DNA of 64,000 bases from Streptomyces sp. 6-11-2 (GCF_006540305.1 NZ_BJOR01000001.1:5332001-5396000); one strand, 5' to 3'. Numbered from the stretch's first letter, positions 8,871 to 17,061 are shown. The notes: a model not told the origin generated them from the letters alone. Made by a program: numbers and translations.

Positions 8871-9728
8871 TCAGCACCGCCGGGCCAGCGCGAGGGTGCG
8901 CCGGGCCGCCGCCACCACCGCCGCGTCGATGAAGCGGCCGTCGGGGAGGGCCTGCGCGCCCTGGTCCGCGGTGGCCGCCTTGATGACCGTCTCGGCCTCC
9001 TCGAGCTCCCGGTCGGTCGGCAGATAGGCGCGCTCGATGATCGGGAGCTGGCGCGGATGGATGGCGGCGCGGCCGAGGAAGCCCAGGGCGCGACCGTGCG
9101 CGCAGGAGGCCGCCAGGCCCTCCAGGTCCCGGATGTCGGGGTGGACGGACTGCGGCGGCGGGGCGAGGCCGGCCGCGCGGGCGGCCACGACGACCCGGGC
9201 GCGGCACCAGTCCAGACCGGAGTCCTGCCGTACGCCCAGGTCGGCGCGGAGGTCGGCCTCGCCGATCGAGACGCCGCGCAGCGAGGGATGCGCGGAGGCG
9301 ATGGCGTAGGCGCGCTCGATGGCCAGCGCGGTCTCCAGGAGGGCGTACAGCGGGGGCCCCGAACCGTCCGCCGGCGGCGGGCCCTGTACGGCCTCCGTCC
9401 GCGCCGCGACCCGGGCGACCTGCCCGGCGCACGTCACCTTCGGCAGCCGCAGCCCGGCCAGACCCGGCCGGGGAGCCACCGCCGCCAGGTCCGCGGCGGC
9501 CAGCGGCCCGTCGACCGCGTTGATCCGCACGTGCACCGGGACCGGCGGCGGCTCGGTCAGCAACTCGGCGGTGGCCGCGCGGGCGTACTCCTTGCGGTCC
9601 GGGGCTACCGCGTCCTCCAGGTCGACGACCACCACGTCCGCGCCGGAGGCCAGGGCCTTGGCCACGACGTGCGGTCGGTCACCGGGGGCGTACAGCCAGG
9701 TGAGCGGGCAGAAGGCGGTTGCCGTCAC
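8871..9728 (-). CDS. HpcH/HpaI aldolase / citrate lyase beta-like CoA ester lyase
   Basis: A 285-residue member of the CitE/malyl-CoA lyase superfamily, which cleaves or forms beta-hydroxyacyl-CoA (thio)esters in an Mg-dependent way. Motifs: VVVVDLEDAVAPDRK near the N-terminus, the metal-ligand Glu in ALLETALAIERA, and GVSIGEADLRADLG carrying the second acidic ligand. GTG 9728 overlaps the upstream CoA-transferase stop by 4 bp (GTGA), arguing for coupled translation and a joint role, for example acyl-CoA activation followed by cleavage. The substrate is unknown. It is the promoter-distal gene of a six-gene minus-strand operon. Confidence 0.88.
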   Translation of the reverse strand: MTATAFCPLTWLYAPGDRPHVVAKALASGADVVVVDLEDAVAPDRKEYARAATAELLTEPPPVPVHVRINAVDGPLAAADLAAVAPRPGLAGLRLPKVTCAGQVARVAARTEAVQGPPPADGSGPPLYALLETALAIERAYAIASAHPSLRGVSIGEADLRADLGVRQDSGLDWCRARVVVAARAAGLAPPPQSVHPDIRDLEGLAASCAHGRALGFLGRAAIHPRQLPIIERAYLPTDRELEEAETVIKAATADQGAQALPDGRFIDAAVVAAARRTLALARRC

Positions 9729-10942
9729 AGGGCGCCCTCCGCACGCAGCGCGGCCAGTTCCTCCGGGGTGAGGCCGAGTTCGGTCAGGACCGCGTCCGTG
9801 TCGGCGCCGTGCGGGCGGCCCGCCCAGCGGATCGCGCCCGGGGTGGCGGAGAGCCGGAAGAGGACGTTCTGCATGCGCATCCGGCCGAGTTCCGGATCGT
9901 GCAGCGTGGTCAGGGTGCCGAGGGCCCGGTACTGCGGGTCGGCCATCACGTCCCGTACGTCCTGGATCGGCGCGATCGCCGCCTGGGCCTTCTCGAAGGC
10001 GGCCAGGACCTCGGTGCGGGTGTGCTGGGCGATCCAGCCGCCCACCGCCTCGTCGAGCACGTCGGCGTGCGCGGCCCGCTCCGCGCCGGTCGCGAACCAG
10101 GGCTCGTCGATCAGCTCGGGGCGGCCCACCAGCCGCATCACGCGTTCCGCGACCGACTGCGCCGAGGTGGAGACCGCCACCCAGGTGCCGTCACGGGTGC
10201 GGTAGGTGTTGCGCGGGGCGTTGTTCCGGGTGCGGTTGCCGGTGCGGGGCTGGACGTAGCCGAGCTGGTCGTACCACAGGGGCTGCGGGCCGAGGACGGT
10301 CAGGATCGGCTCGATGATCGCCATGTCCACGATCTGGCCGGCCCCGGTGCGCTCCCGCGCCGCGAGCGCGGTCATCACCGCGTACGCCGTGGCCAGGCCC
10401 GCGATCGAGTCGGCGAGCCCGAACGGCGGGAGCGTCGGCGGCGCGTCCGGCTCGCCGGTGATCGCGGCGAACCCGCTCAGTGCCTCCGCCAGGGTGCCGA
10501 ACCCGGGCCGGGAGGCGTGCGGGCCGAACTGCCCGAACCCGGTCACCCGGGCCAGCACCAGGCGCGGATTGGCCGCCGACAGCTCCGGCCAGCCGAGCTC
10601 CCACTTCTCCAGGGTGCCGGGCCGGAAGTTCTCCACGATCACGTCGGCGGTGGCGGCCAGCCGCAGCAGGGTGCGGCGGCCACCGGGTTTCGACAGGTCC
10701 AGCGTGATGGTGTGCTTGTTCCGGCCGAGCAGTTTCCACCACAGGCCGACCCCGTCCTTCGACGGTCCGTGGCCCCGGGACGGGTCCGGCTTGACCGGGT
10801 GCTCCACCTTGATCACCTCGGCGCCGAAGTCACCGAGCATGGTGGCGGCGATGGGTCCGGCGAAGAGGGTGGCGAGGTCGAGCACGCGCAGACCGGCGAG
10901 CGGCCCGGAGGCGTCGGGCGCGGCGTCGTGGGACGCGGTCAT
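9725..10942 (-). CDS. CaiB/BaiF type III CoA-transferase
   Basis: Transfers CoA between carboxylic acids through a covalent aspartyl intermediate. The 405-residue length is normal. Family features: PLAGLRVLDLATLFAGP at the N-terminus, EVIKVEHP, LGRNKHTITLDL, and the probable catalytic Asp in GQIVDMAIIEPIL. ATG 10942 overlaps the stop of the preceding ADP-ribosylglycohydrolase by 4 bp. The direct pairing with a CitE-like lyase suggests a small organic-acid or acyl-CoA pathway; the acid cannot be named from sequence. Confidence 0.92.
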   Translation of the reverse strand: MTASHDAAPDASGPLAGLRVLDLATLFAGPIAATMLGDFGAEVIKVEHPVKPDPSRGHGPSKDGVGLWWKLLGRNKHTITLDLSKPGGRRTLLRLAATADVIVENFRPGTLEKWELGWPELSAANPRLVLARVTGFGQFGPHASRPGFGTLAEALSGFAAITGEPDAPPTLPPFGLADSIAGLATAYAVMTALAARERTGAGQIVDMAIIEPILTVLGPQPLWYDQLGYVQPRTGNRTRNNAPRNTYRTRDGTWVAVSTSAQSVAERVMRLVGRPELIDEPWFATGAERAAHADVLDEAVGGWIAQHTRTEVLAAFEKAQAAIAPIQDVRDVMADPQYRALGTLTTLHDPELGRMRMQNVLFRLSATPGAIRWAGRPHGADTDAVLTELGLTPEELAALRAEGAL

Positions 10943-12330
10943 GAGGCGGGCCGGTCGATGTCGCTCATGGGGCGGGACGCCTCCAGGTGCGTGAGGTGGG
11001 CCAGGGTGTCGAAGCCGGTGCCGTCGAAGTCGCCCACCGATGTGGCCAGCCGGTTCTTGAGCGGCGCCGTCCAGCGGTCGGGCAGCGCGTTCGGGGAACC
11101 GGCGAGGAGGGCCGCGACACCGCCGGCCGTGGCACCGTTCGAGTCGGTGTCCCAGCCGCCGGAGACGGCGCGACAGACGGAGCCGGTGAAGTCGCCGTCG
11201 GCGTGGGTCAGGGCGGCGGCGATCAGCGCGGTGTTGGGGACGGCGTGCACCCAGTGGCAGTCGGCGTGGGTGGCGTGGAGTTCGTCCACGACCGTGTCGA
11301 AGTCCTCATGGGTTTGCGCGAGTTGGACGCCGTGGCGCACGGCGCGGGCGAGCCGGGAGGCGGGCGGCACGACGGTCAGGCCGGTGGCCAGGCAGGTGTG
11401 GACGTCGTGGGTTCCGGCCGCCGCGGAGGCGATGACGGCGGCGGCGAACATCGCGGCGTAGACGCCGTTCGCGGTGTGGGTGAGGGTGGCGTCGCGGTGG
11501 GCCTGCGCGGCCGCGGCCGCCGGGTCGCCGGTGTTGGTCCAGCCGTGCATGTCGGCGCGGATCAGAGCGCCGGTCCACTCGCGGAAGGGGTTGCGGTGCC
11601 GGGCGGTCAGCGGGGGTTCGATGCCGAGCAGCAGATTGCGGTAGGCGACGCGTTCGGCGGTGAAGGTGCGGCCCGCGGGGAGTTCGTCCAGCCAGAGGCG
11701 GGCGGTGTCGGTGGTCGTGAACCGCTTCCCGTGGCGTTGCAGCAGGAGGAGGTTGAGCAGAGGGTAGTTGAGGTCGTCGTCCTCGGGCATGCCGTCGATG
11801 TTCTCGGCCAGGGAACGGGCCGCCGAGCGGCGGTTCCAGGGGTACGCGGCGGCCAGGTCCCCTGGTACGCCCTTGCCCGTGAACCAGGTGCTCAGTGGCC
11901 AGTTGCCGGTGGCCCGGGCGAGTTGACGGATGCCGGTGAGGGGCAGCTTCTCCACGGGTTTGCCCAGCAGGCAGCCGGCGGCCCGGCCGAGCCAGGCGGC
12001 CTCCAGGCGCTCGGCGGTCCCCGAGGGCGCGGGGGCGCCCGGCTGCCCGGGCCAGGCCGGGCACAGGGCCTTGATCGCGGCCAGGTCCGTCGGTTCCGCG
12101 TCCGCCAGCAGGCTGGGCAGTTCGGCCAGTTCGTCCAGGAGGTCCTCCGCCAGGAGGCGCAGGTAGCGGGAGGCGCGACCGGGGGACGCGCCCGCGCGGG
12201 CCGGCGCCTCGGGTCCGCCCGCCGCGCGCCAGCGGGCGGCGATCGCCGACGGTTCGCGGCCGTCCTGCACCGCCTGGCGCAGCTCGTGGCCGAGCAGGTC
12301 CTCCGGCTGGACCCAGGTCACTCGGAGCAT
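10939..12330 (-). CDS. ADP-ribosylglycohydrolase family protein, paralogue 1 (with N-terminal extension)
   Basis: DraG/ARH-fold protein of 463 residues. A roughly 115-residue N-terminal region of unknown function precedes the catalytic domain, which starts near LGRAAGCLLGKPVEKL. Metal-binding elements are present as PEDDDLNYPLL and, near the C-terminus, GGWDTDSNGATAGG. ATG 12330 is preceded by GGGAGG with 6-nt spacing and overlaps the upstream gene by 13 bp; a GTG at 12321 would give a 4-bp overlap but poorer spacing. The family removes ADP-ribose from proteins or small molecules; the target is unknown. Confidence 0.88.
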   Translation of the reverse strand: MLRVTWVQPEDLLGHELRQAVQDGREPSAIAARWRAAGGPEAPARAGASPGRASRYLRLLAEDLLDELAELPSLLADAEPTDLAAIKALCPAWPGQPGAPAPSGTAERLEAAWLGRAAGCLLGKPVEKLPLTGIRQLARATGNWPLSTWFTGKGVPGDLAAAYPWNRRSAARSLAENIDGMPEDDDLNYPLLNLLLLQRHGKRFTTTDTARLWLDELPAGRTFTAERVAYRNLLLGIEPPLTARHRNPFREWTGALIRADMHGWTNTGDPAAAAAQAHRDATLTHTANGVYAAMFAAAVIASAAAGTHDVHTCLATGLTVVPPASRLARAVRHGVQLAQTHEDFDTVVDELHATHADCHWVHAVPNTALIAAALTHADGDFTGSVCRAVSGGWDTDSNGATAGGVAALLAGSPNALPDRWTAPLKNRLATSVGDFDGTGFDTLAHLTHLEASRPMSDIDRPAS

Positions 12331-13517
12331 TCCGGGCCTCCCATTCCGGCGAACGCCCGCTCGTGGGCGCGCCGCCGCCGTACGTCCTTCTCGAAGACCT
12401 CCCGGGTCACCCCGGCCAGCGTGCGGGCCGGTTCCCACAGGTCCAGGCGGCTGGCCTCGGCCACCTTCTTCGCCCAGTCCTCCGGGACGGGCGAGCCCAG
12501 CGCCCCCGCCAGCGCCCCGGCCATCGTCGCGATGGAGTCGCAGTCGCGGCCGTAGTTCACCGAGCCGAGAACGGCCTGCCGGAAGTCGCCGCGCGCCACG
12601 GTCAACATGCCGAGCGCGATGGGCAGTTCCTCGATCGCGTGCAGTCGGGAGGGGCGGCGGGCGCCCAGGGACGGGTTCCGGTAGTCCGGCCCGACCGTGT
12701 CGTACGGCGCCACCGCCTCCCGCAGCGGGCCCAGCGCCGACTCGAAGTCCGTGCCGCAGCGGGCCACTTCGCAGACCCGCTCGATCGCGGCGCGGGTGCC
12801 GTCCTTCGCCAGCGACAGGCACGCCGTCACCACCGAGTCCGGGCTCGCCCCCGGCGCGCACGCCGCCGCCACCCCGGCCGCCAGGACGGCCGCCGCCTCC
12901 CTGCCGTAGGACGACTGGTGGGCGCCCGCGATGTCCAGGGCCTCGGCGTAAGCGGCCGCCGGATTGGCCGCGTTGACCAGGCCCACCGGCGCCATGTACA
13001 TCGCGGCACCGCAGTTGACGATGTTTCCGGTGCCGGCCTCGCGCGGGTCGACGTGGCCGTAGTGCAGCCGTGCCACGAGCCACTTCTCCGCCAGGAAGAC
13101 CCGGTGCAGCGGCAGCGCCTCCGCCTGGAGTTCCGGGATCCAGCGCGGGTTCGTCATCAGGTCGGGCACCAGGTGGTCGGCGATCGCGTAGGCGTCGAGG
13201 TGGTCGCGGACGTGTGCGTACACCCGCACCAGGGCGTGCGTCATCAAGGTGTCGTCGGTGACGTGGCCGTCGCCCTTGTGGTACGGGGCGATGGGGCGGG
13301 CGGTGCGCCACCGCTCGCCGTGCCAGGGGCCGACGACGCCGTGCACGCGGCCGCCGTGGCGCTCGAGGATCTGGTCGGGGGAGTAGCCCTCGACGGGGCC
13401 GCCGAGCGCGTCGCCCACGGCCGCTCCCACGAGCGCGCCGGCGATCCGCTCCTCCAGGTCCGCGTCCCGGACCACGCCTCGGCTCTGTTCTCCTTTGGGC
13501 GTCATGCCCGGAATCAT
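12318..13517 (-). CDS. ADP-ribosylglycohydrolase family protein, paralogue 2
   Basis: A 399-residue DraG-type hydrolase with a complete set of recognisable dinuclear-metal motifs: GAAVGDALGGPVEG, GHVTDDTLMTHALV, and NYGRDCDSIATMAGALAGAL at the C-terminus. ATG 13517 overlaps the upstream stop (ATGA) and directly follows AGGAGG with no spacing; the in-frame ATG at 13505 lies 12 nt downstream and is a possible alternative. Neighbouring paralogues on both sides share the fold but differ strongly in sequence, so they are probably not recent duplicates with one substrate. Confidence 0.92.
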   Translation of the reverse strand: MIPGMTPKGEQSRGVVRDADLEERIAGALVGAAVGDALGGPVEGYSPDQILERHGGRVHGVVGPWHGERWRTARPIAPYHKGDGHVTDDTLMTHALVRVYAHVRDHLDAYAIADHLVPDLMTNPRWIPELQAEALPLHRVFLAEKWLVARLHYGHVDPREAGTGNIVNCGAAMYMAPVGLVNAANPAAAYAEALDIAGAHQSSYGREAAAVLAAGVAAACAPGASPDSVVTACLSLAKDGTRAAIERVCEVARCGTDFESALGPLREAVAPYDTVGPDYRNPSLGARRPSRLHAIEELPIALGMLTVARGDFRQAVLGSVNYGRDCDSIATMAGALAGALGSPVPEDWAKKVAEASRLDLWEPARTLAGVTREVFEKDVRRRRAHERAFAGMGGPECSE

Positions 13518-14629
13518 CCTCCTGGAGGGGCCGGTTGTGCGGCTTCCAGGAGTTCGGCGAGTTCCACGAGGTCGGTGCCGGTGAGGCGGGGCAGCACGCA
13601 GCCGGACAGGGTGCGGCAGGTCTCCCGCCAGGACGCCGGGATCGCCGCGCCGCCGCCCAGCGCGCCGGTCAGCGCGCCCGCCAGGGCCGGGGCGGAGTCG
13701 GCGACCCGGGACAGGCAGGCTGCCGCCGGCAGCGCCTCGGCGATCCGGCCGTCCGCCGCCGTGGCCAGGGCGAGGGCGACCGGAACCGTCTCGGCGGCGG
13801 CGACGCCGTAGCTGTAGACGTGGTCGACGATCCGGTGCTCAAGGAGCGGGACGAGCGCGAACGCGCCCTCGGTGTCCCGGGCCAGGCGCAGCGCGTGCCG
13901 GGCGTTGCGGCCGATCTCCGTCCGCTCGGGCAGTTCGGCCAGCGCCGCGGTGACGCACGCCCCGACGTCCGCGCCCGCCAGCGCCTCGGCGAGTGCCGCC
14001 GCCATCGCGCGGGCTCCGTGGACGCCGTCGCCGTCCTGGGTGTACCGGGCGTCGAACTCGGCCAGTTCGGCGGCGCACCGGGGGTCGCCCGGGTGGGCCG
14101 TGGCCAGCACACAGGCCCGTACGCAGGCGGCGTCGTCGAAGTAGTGCGGGTTGTCGTGTCCGCTGGCGGGCGGGCGCAGTCCGGTCGCCAGGTTGCCGAG
14201 CCCCGCCCGGACGGAGATACGGGCGCGCAGCGGAAGCACCGCCGACTCGACCTCGGGGGCGCGTTCGGCCGCCGCCGCGACCTCGCCGGCGACGGCGTTC
14301 CAGGTCAGGTCGATCGCGGCCCGGATACGCCGCTCCCGGCCGAGGTCGCCGAGCGCCCCGTCGTCCCCCGCCCGCAGCAGGGCCTCCGCGGCGAACACCG
14401 CCCACTCGGCGTCGTCGGAGGGGCCGAGGCGCAGCGGCTCCGGAGGCTGGTTGAGCGCGATGGGCACGGGCAGCGTCGTCGTCGCGTTCAGCTCGGCGAA
14501 CGTGTCCAGCTCCCGGGTGAGCCGCCGGGTCCACTCCGGCATCCGAGCGGCCCGATGCCGCGCGGCGGGCCACCCGGCGGCGTCCCCGGCGGCCAGCCCC
14601 AGCAACAGCCCCTCGACCCGCCGCGTCAC
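13514..14629 (-). CDS. ADP-ribosylglycohydrolase-like protein, paralogue 3 (metal site degenerate)
   Basis: A 371-residue DraG-fold protein. The N-terminal motif is GLAAGDAAGWPAARH and the central motif SDDAEWAVFAAEAL, where the usual TDDT has lost its second Thr. The C-terminal motif reads SRVADSAPALAGALTG where paralogues 2 and 4 have GRDCDS or GRDADT, so the first metal-binding Asp is replaced by Val. This suggests altered or lost catalysis. GTG 14629 overlaps the end of an upstream frame by 4 bp. Length and operon position argue for a maintained gene rather than a pseudogene. Confidence 0.85.
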   Translation of the reverse strand: MTRRVEGLLLGLAAGDAAGWPAARHRAARMPEWTRRLTRELDTFAELNATTTLPVPIALNQPPEPLRLGPSDDAEWAVFAAEALLRAGDDGALGDLGRERRIRAAIDLTWNAVAGEVAAAAERAPEVESAVLPLRARISVRAGLGNLATGLRPPASGHDNPHYFDDAACVRACVLATAHPGDPRCAAELAEFDARYTQDGDGVHGARAMAAALAEALAGADVGACVTAALAELPERTEIGRNARHALRLARDTEGAFALVPLLEHRIVDHVYSYGVAAAETVPVALALATAADGRIAEALPAAACLSRVADSAPALAGALTGALGGGAAIPASWRETCRTLSGCVLPRLTGTDLVELAELLEAAQPAPPGG

Positions 14630-14631
14630 GG

Positions 14632-14917
14632 CTGCGCCTCACGTTCGGCGGGCGCGTGACTGTGCCGGGCGTGCGGGCTTGCCGTCACCGGCTGGTGGCT
14701 GTTCCGGGCCGGGTGATCGGCCGTCGGCTCGTCGGTCCGGCGGCTCATGGTTGCGTCTCGCCTTCGTCGCTGGTGGGTGCGTGGCCGTGCCAAGCGTGCG
14801 GGCGTCGTGTCGTCGGCGGGTGGCCATTCCGGGCCGGGTGATCCGTCGTCGCTGCGGCGGGGTGACCGCACGTGGCCGGGTGCTCCGGGGCGTCCGTGGC
14901 GGGCCCCGTTCGGTGGT
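14632..14917 (-). repeat. Spacer made of a degenerate ~120-bp tandem duplication
   Basis: Between paralogues 4 and 3 the minus strand carries two diverged copies of one segment. The 17-mer TTCCGGGCCGGGTGATC (plus strand) occurs at 14702-14718 and 14827-14843. One copy ends GACGCAACC-ATG (14748) and the other GGCGCAGCC-GTG (14629, the real gene start). A frame across it (minus strand, stop at 14626-14628) is low-complexity and Arg/Pro/His-rich. I do not call it as a gene, although a 40-residue ORF from ATG 14748 overlaps the next start by 4 bp. Confidence 0.6.
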
Positions 14918-16015
14918 TCACGGCTGTGGCTCCTCTTCGCCGGCGCTGAGCGCGTACGCCGACCGGTCCGGAACGGGGAGTGCCTCACGTCGTACGGGGG
15001 CTTCGGGCCGGTGGAGGCCGGTGGAGGCGCTCACCAGCAGGTCCGCCACGTCCAGTACGTGCCGGCCCGCCATCGACGGCAGGCAGCTGCCCCGGGCGGG
15101 GCCGATGGCCGTCGCCCACTCGTCCGGAATGGCCGAGAGGCCCTGCGTCGCGCCGGCCAGCGCGCCCGCGACCGCCGCCGTGGTGTCGGCGTCGCGGCCC
15201 ATGTTGACGGCGGTGAGGACCGCCTCGCGGAAGTCGCCGTCGGCGGCGGCGTACGCGCCGAAGGCGAGGGCGACCGCTTCGGGGGCCAGGTCGGTCCAGG
15301 GATAGCCGCCGATGACCACCGCGGAGCGGACCGCGCGTTCGCCGCGGTGGGCCGCGGCCGTGGCCCGGCGCAGCGAGCGGGCCGTCCAGGAGTCGTCGGG
15401 CACGACGGCGAGGGCGGCGGCCACGACCGCGACCGGCGGCGCGCCCGCCATCGCCGCCGCGACCCCGGCGGCCACCGCCCGGCCGCCGTGGATGCCCTCG
15501 CCCTCGTGACTGACCGAGCCGTCGATCGCCACCAGCCGGGCCGCCTCGGCGGGCCGCCCGGCGGCGAACACCCCGAACGGCGCCGCCCGCATGGCGAGCC
15601 CGTCGCTCCAGGCGTGCCGGTGCTGGGCGGAGATGGGGGCGGCCAGCCCCCGGCGCAGGTTCTCCAGGGTGCCCCGCTCGCTGAACCCGGCCCCGTGGAA
15701 GGGACCCTCGGCGCGGTCGGCGATGAACTCGTGCCAGGCGGCCTCCACCAGGGCGGGCGTGAGCGCATGGCCGTGCCGGGCCAGCAGCAGCCCGGAGAAG
15801 ATGGCGTACTCGGTGTCGTCCGTGCCGGCCGGCCGGTCGGTGACGTAGCCGGTGATCCGGCCCCAGCGGGCGCGGATCTCGGACGGCTTCAGGTTCTCCG
15901 CGGGCGCCCCGAGCGCGTCTCCGACGGCGAGGCCGAGCAGCGCGCCGCGTGCCCGTTCACGCGAGGCGGCCGGGGCCGGCGCCGGGGTCTGCGGGGCGCG
16001 GATGGTCGATCCCAT
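14918..16015 (-). CDS. ADP-ribosylglycohydrolase family protein, paralogue 4
   Basis: A 365-residue DraG-type hydrolase, first gene of the minus-strand operon. Motifs are intact: GLAVGDALGAPAENL, GTDDTEYAIFSGLLLA and NMGRDADTTAAVAGALAGA. ATG 16015 is preceded by GAGAGGAG with suitable spacing. The first 20 or so residues are Ala/Pro-rich. A 281-bp divergent spacer with DtxR/IdeR-like boxes separates it from a metal transporter, so the operon could be metal-responsive; that is inference. The ADP-ribosylated substrate is unknown. Confidence 0.92.
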   Translation of the reverse strand: MGSTIRAPQTPAPAPAASRERARGALLGLAVGDALGAPAENLKPSEIRARWGRITGYVTDRPAGTDDTEYAIFSGLLLARHGHALTPALVEAAWHEFIADRAEGPFHGAGFSERGTLENLRRGLAAPISAQHRHAWSDGLAMRAAPFGVFAAGRPAEAARLVAIDGSVSHEGEGIHGGRAVAAGVAAAMAGAPPVAVVAAALAVVPDDSWTARSLRRATAAAHRGERAVRSAVVIGGYPWTDLAPEAVALAFGAYAAADGDFREAVLTAVNMGRDADTTAAVAGALAGATQGLSAIPDEWATAIGPARGSCLPSMAGRHVLDVADLLVSASTGLHRPEAPVRREALPVPDRSAYALSAGEEEPQP

Positions 16016-16164
16016 GGCGGGCTCCTCTCGGGGCGCCCGCAGGGCGGGGAGCCCTCAGCGGAACTGTCCCCGGCGTGGGGCCCGGTGCAGCCTCGGGAAC
16101 CTCACCATCACCCGTACGACATCTGTGCGTCCTGCAGCACGGATGAGCGCCACGCTGTAAAACC

Positions 16165-16183
16165 GCAGGTTAGCCCAGCCTTC
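16165..16183. promoter_or_regulatory. DtxR/IdeR (DmdR)-like iron box 1
   Basis: GCAGGTTAGCCCAGCCTTC matches 13 of 19 positions of the DtxR-family consensus TTAGGTTAGCCTAACCTAA. It is 150 bp upstream of the minus-strand ADP-ribosylglycohydrolase operon start and 114 bp upstream of the VIT gene. Assignment is by eye, with no scoring matrix applied. Confidence 0.45.
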
Positions 16184-16246
16184 CCTTGCTGGCGGCGGCG
16201 AAATTTCCAACGTAGATTCGGTGTTGTCAAAAAATAGAACTCGTCC

Positions 16247-16265
16247 AAAAGTCAGCCTTACCTAA
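16247..16265. promoter_or_regulatory. DtxR/IdeR (DmdR)-like iron box 2
   Basis: AAAAGTCAGCCTTACCTAA matches 14 of 19 positions of the DtxR-family consensus TTAGGTTAGCCTAACCTAA, with the right half-site intact. It lies 31 bp before the start codon of the VIT-family metal transporter, in a locally AT-rich stretch that could hold its promoter. Confidence 0.55.
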
Positions 16266-16296
16266 GTTCTTGCCCGGCTCTCAGGGGGACCTCGTC

Positions 16297-17028
16297 ATGG
16301 CCATCATCGACACCGAAGCGACGCTCCACGAGGCGCACCGTGACAACCACACGCACCGCGACGTGAACGGTGGCTGGCTGCGTCCCGCGGTCTTCGGCGC
16401 GATGGACGGCCTGGTCTCCAACCTCGCCCTGATGACCGGTGTGGCCGGCGGTGCGGTGGGTCAGCAGGCCATTGTCCTCACCGGCCTCGCCGGCCTGGCC
16501 GCGGGTGCCTTCTCCATGGCGGCCGGAGAGTACACCTCCGTCGCCTCGCAGCGCGAGCTGGTCGAGGCCGAGCTGGACGTCGAGCGCCGTGAGCTGCGCA
16601 AGCACCCGGAGGACGAGGAGCGGGAGCTGGCCGCGCTCTACGTCTCGCGCGGCGTGGAACCCGGGCTCGCCGAGGAGGTGGCCCGGCAGCTGTCGAAGGA
16701 CCCGGAGCAGGCCCTGGAGATACACGCCCGCGAGGAGCTGGGCGTCGACCCGGGCGACCTGCCCTCCCCGCTGGTCGCCGCGGTGTCGTCGTTCGGCTCG
16801 TTCGCGCTCGGCGCGCTTCTGCCGTTGCTGCCGTACCTGCTGGGCGCCAACGCGTTGTGGCCGGCCGTGCTGCTCGCCCTCCTGGGGCTCTTCGCCTGTG
16901 GCGCGGTGGTGGCCAAGGTGACGGCGCGGACCTGGTGGTACAGCGGTTTGCGGCAGTTCGCCCTGGGTGGTGCCGCCGCCGGTGTGACCTACGCCCTGGG
17001 CACCCTGTTCGGAACCGCCGTAGGATAG
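16297..17028 (+). CDS. VIT/CCC1 family Fe2+/Mn2+ transporter
   Basis: A 243-residue membrane transporter of the VIT1/CCC1 family, which move ferrous iron or manganese out of the cytoplasm. It has five hydrophobic segments, two before and three after a hydrophilic, Glu-rich central domain (about residues 85-165: RELRKHPEDEERELAALY, EVARQLSKDPEQALEIHARE) that corresponds to the cytoplasmic metal-binding domain. The characteristic GAMDGLVSN and AAGAFSMAAGEYTSVASQ are present. ATG 16297 with upstream GGGGGAC was preferred over an in-frame TTG at 16270. An iron-box-like site lies 31 bp upstream. Confidence 0.92.
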   Translation: MAIIDTEATLHEAHRDNHTHRDVNGGWLRPAVFGAMDGLVSNLALMTGVAGGAVGQQAIVLTGLAGLAAGAFSMAAGEYTSVASQRELVEAELDVERRELRKHPEDEERELAALYVSRGVEPGLAEEVARQLSKDPEQALEIHAREELGVDPGDLPSPLVAAVSSFGSFALGALLPLLPYLLGANALWPAVLLALLGLFACGAVVAKVTARTWWYSGLRQFALGGAAAGVTYALGTLFGTAVG

Positions 17029-17037
17029 GGCGCTGGA

Positions 17038-17061
17038 ACTTATGCGGATAGTCGTATAAGT
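17038..17061. promoter_or_regulatory. 24-bp imperfect palindrome, possible operator
   Basis: The ends ACTTAT and ATAAGT are perfectly inverted, and 9 of 12 position pairs are complementary overall. It is unusually AT-rich for the surrounding sequence and starts 9 bp after the VIT stop codon. The regulator is unknown. Confidence 0.4.

Noticed and set aside
14626-14988. 120-codon minus-strand ORF between paralogues 4 and 3
   Set aside because: It is built from the degenerate repeat, overlaps the end of paralogue 4 and has no good start signal. Only a 40-codon 3' part could be translated.
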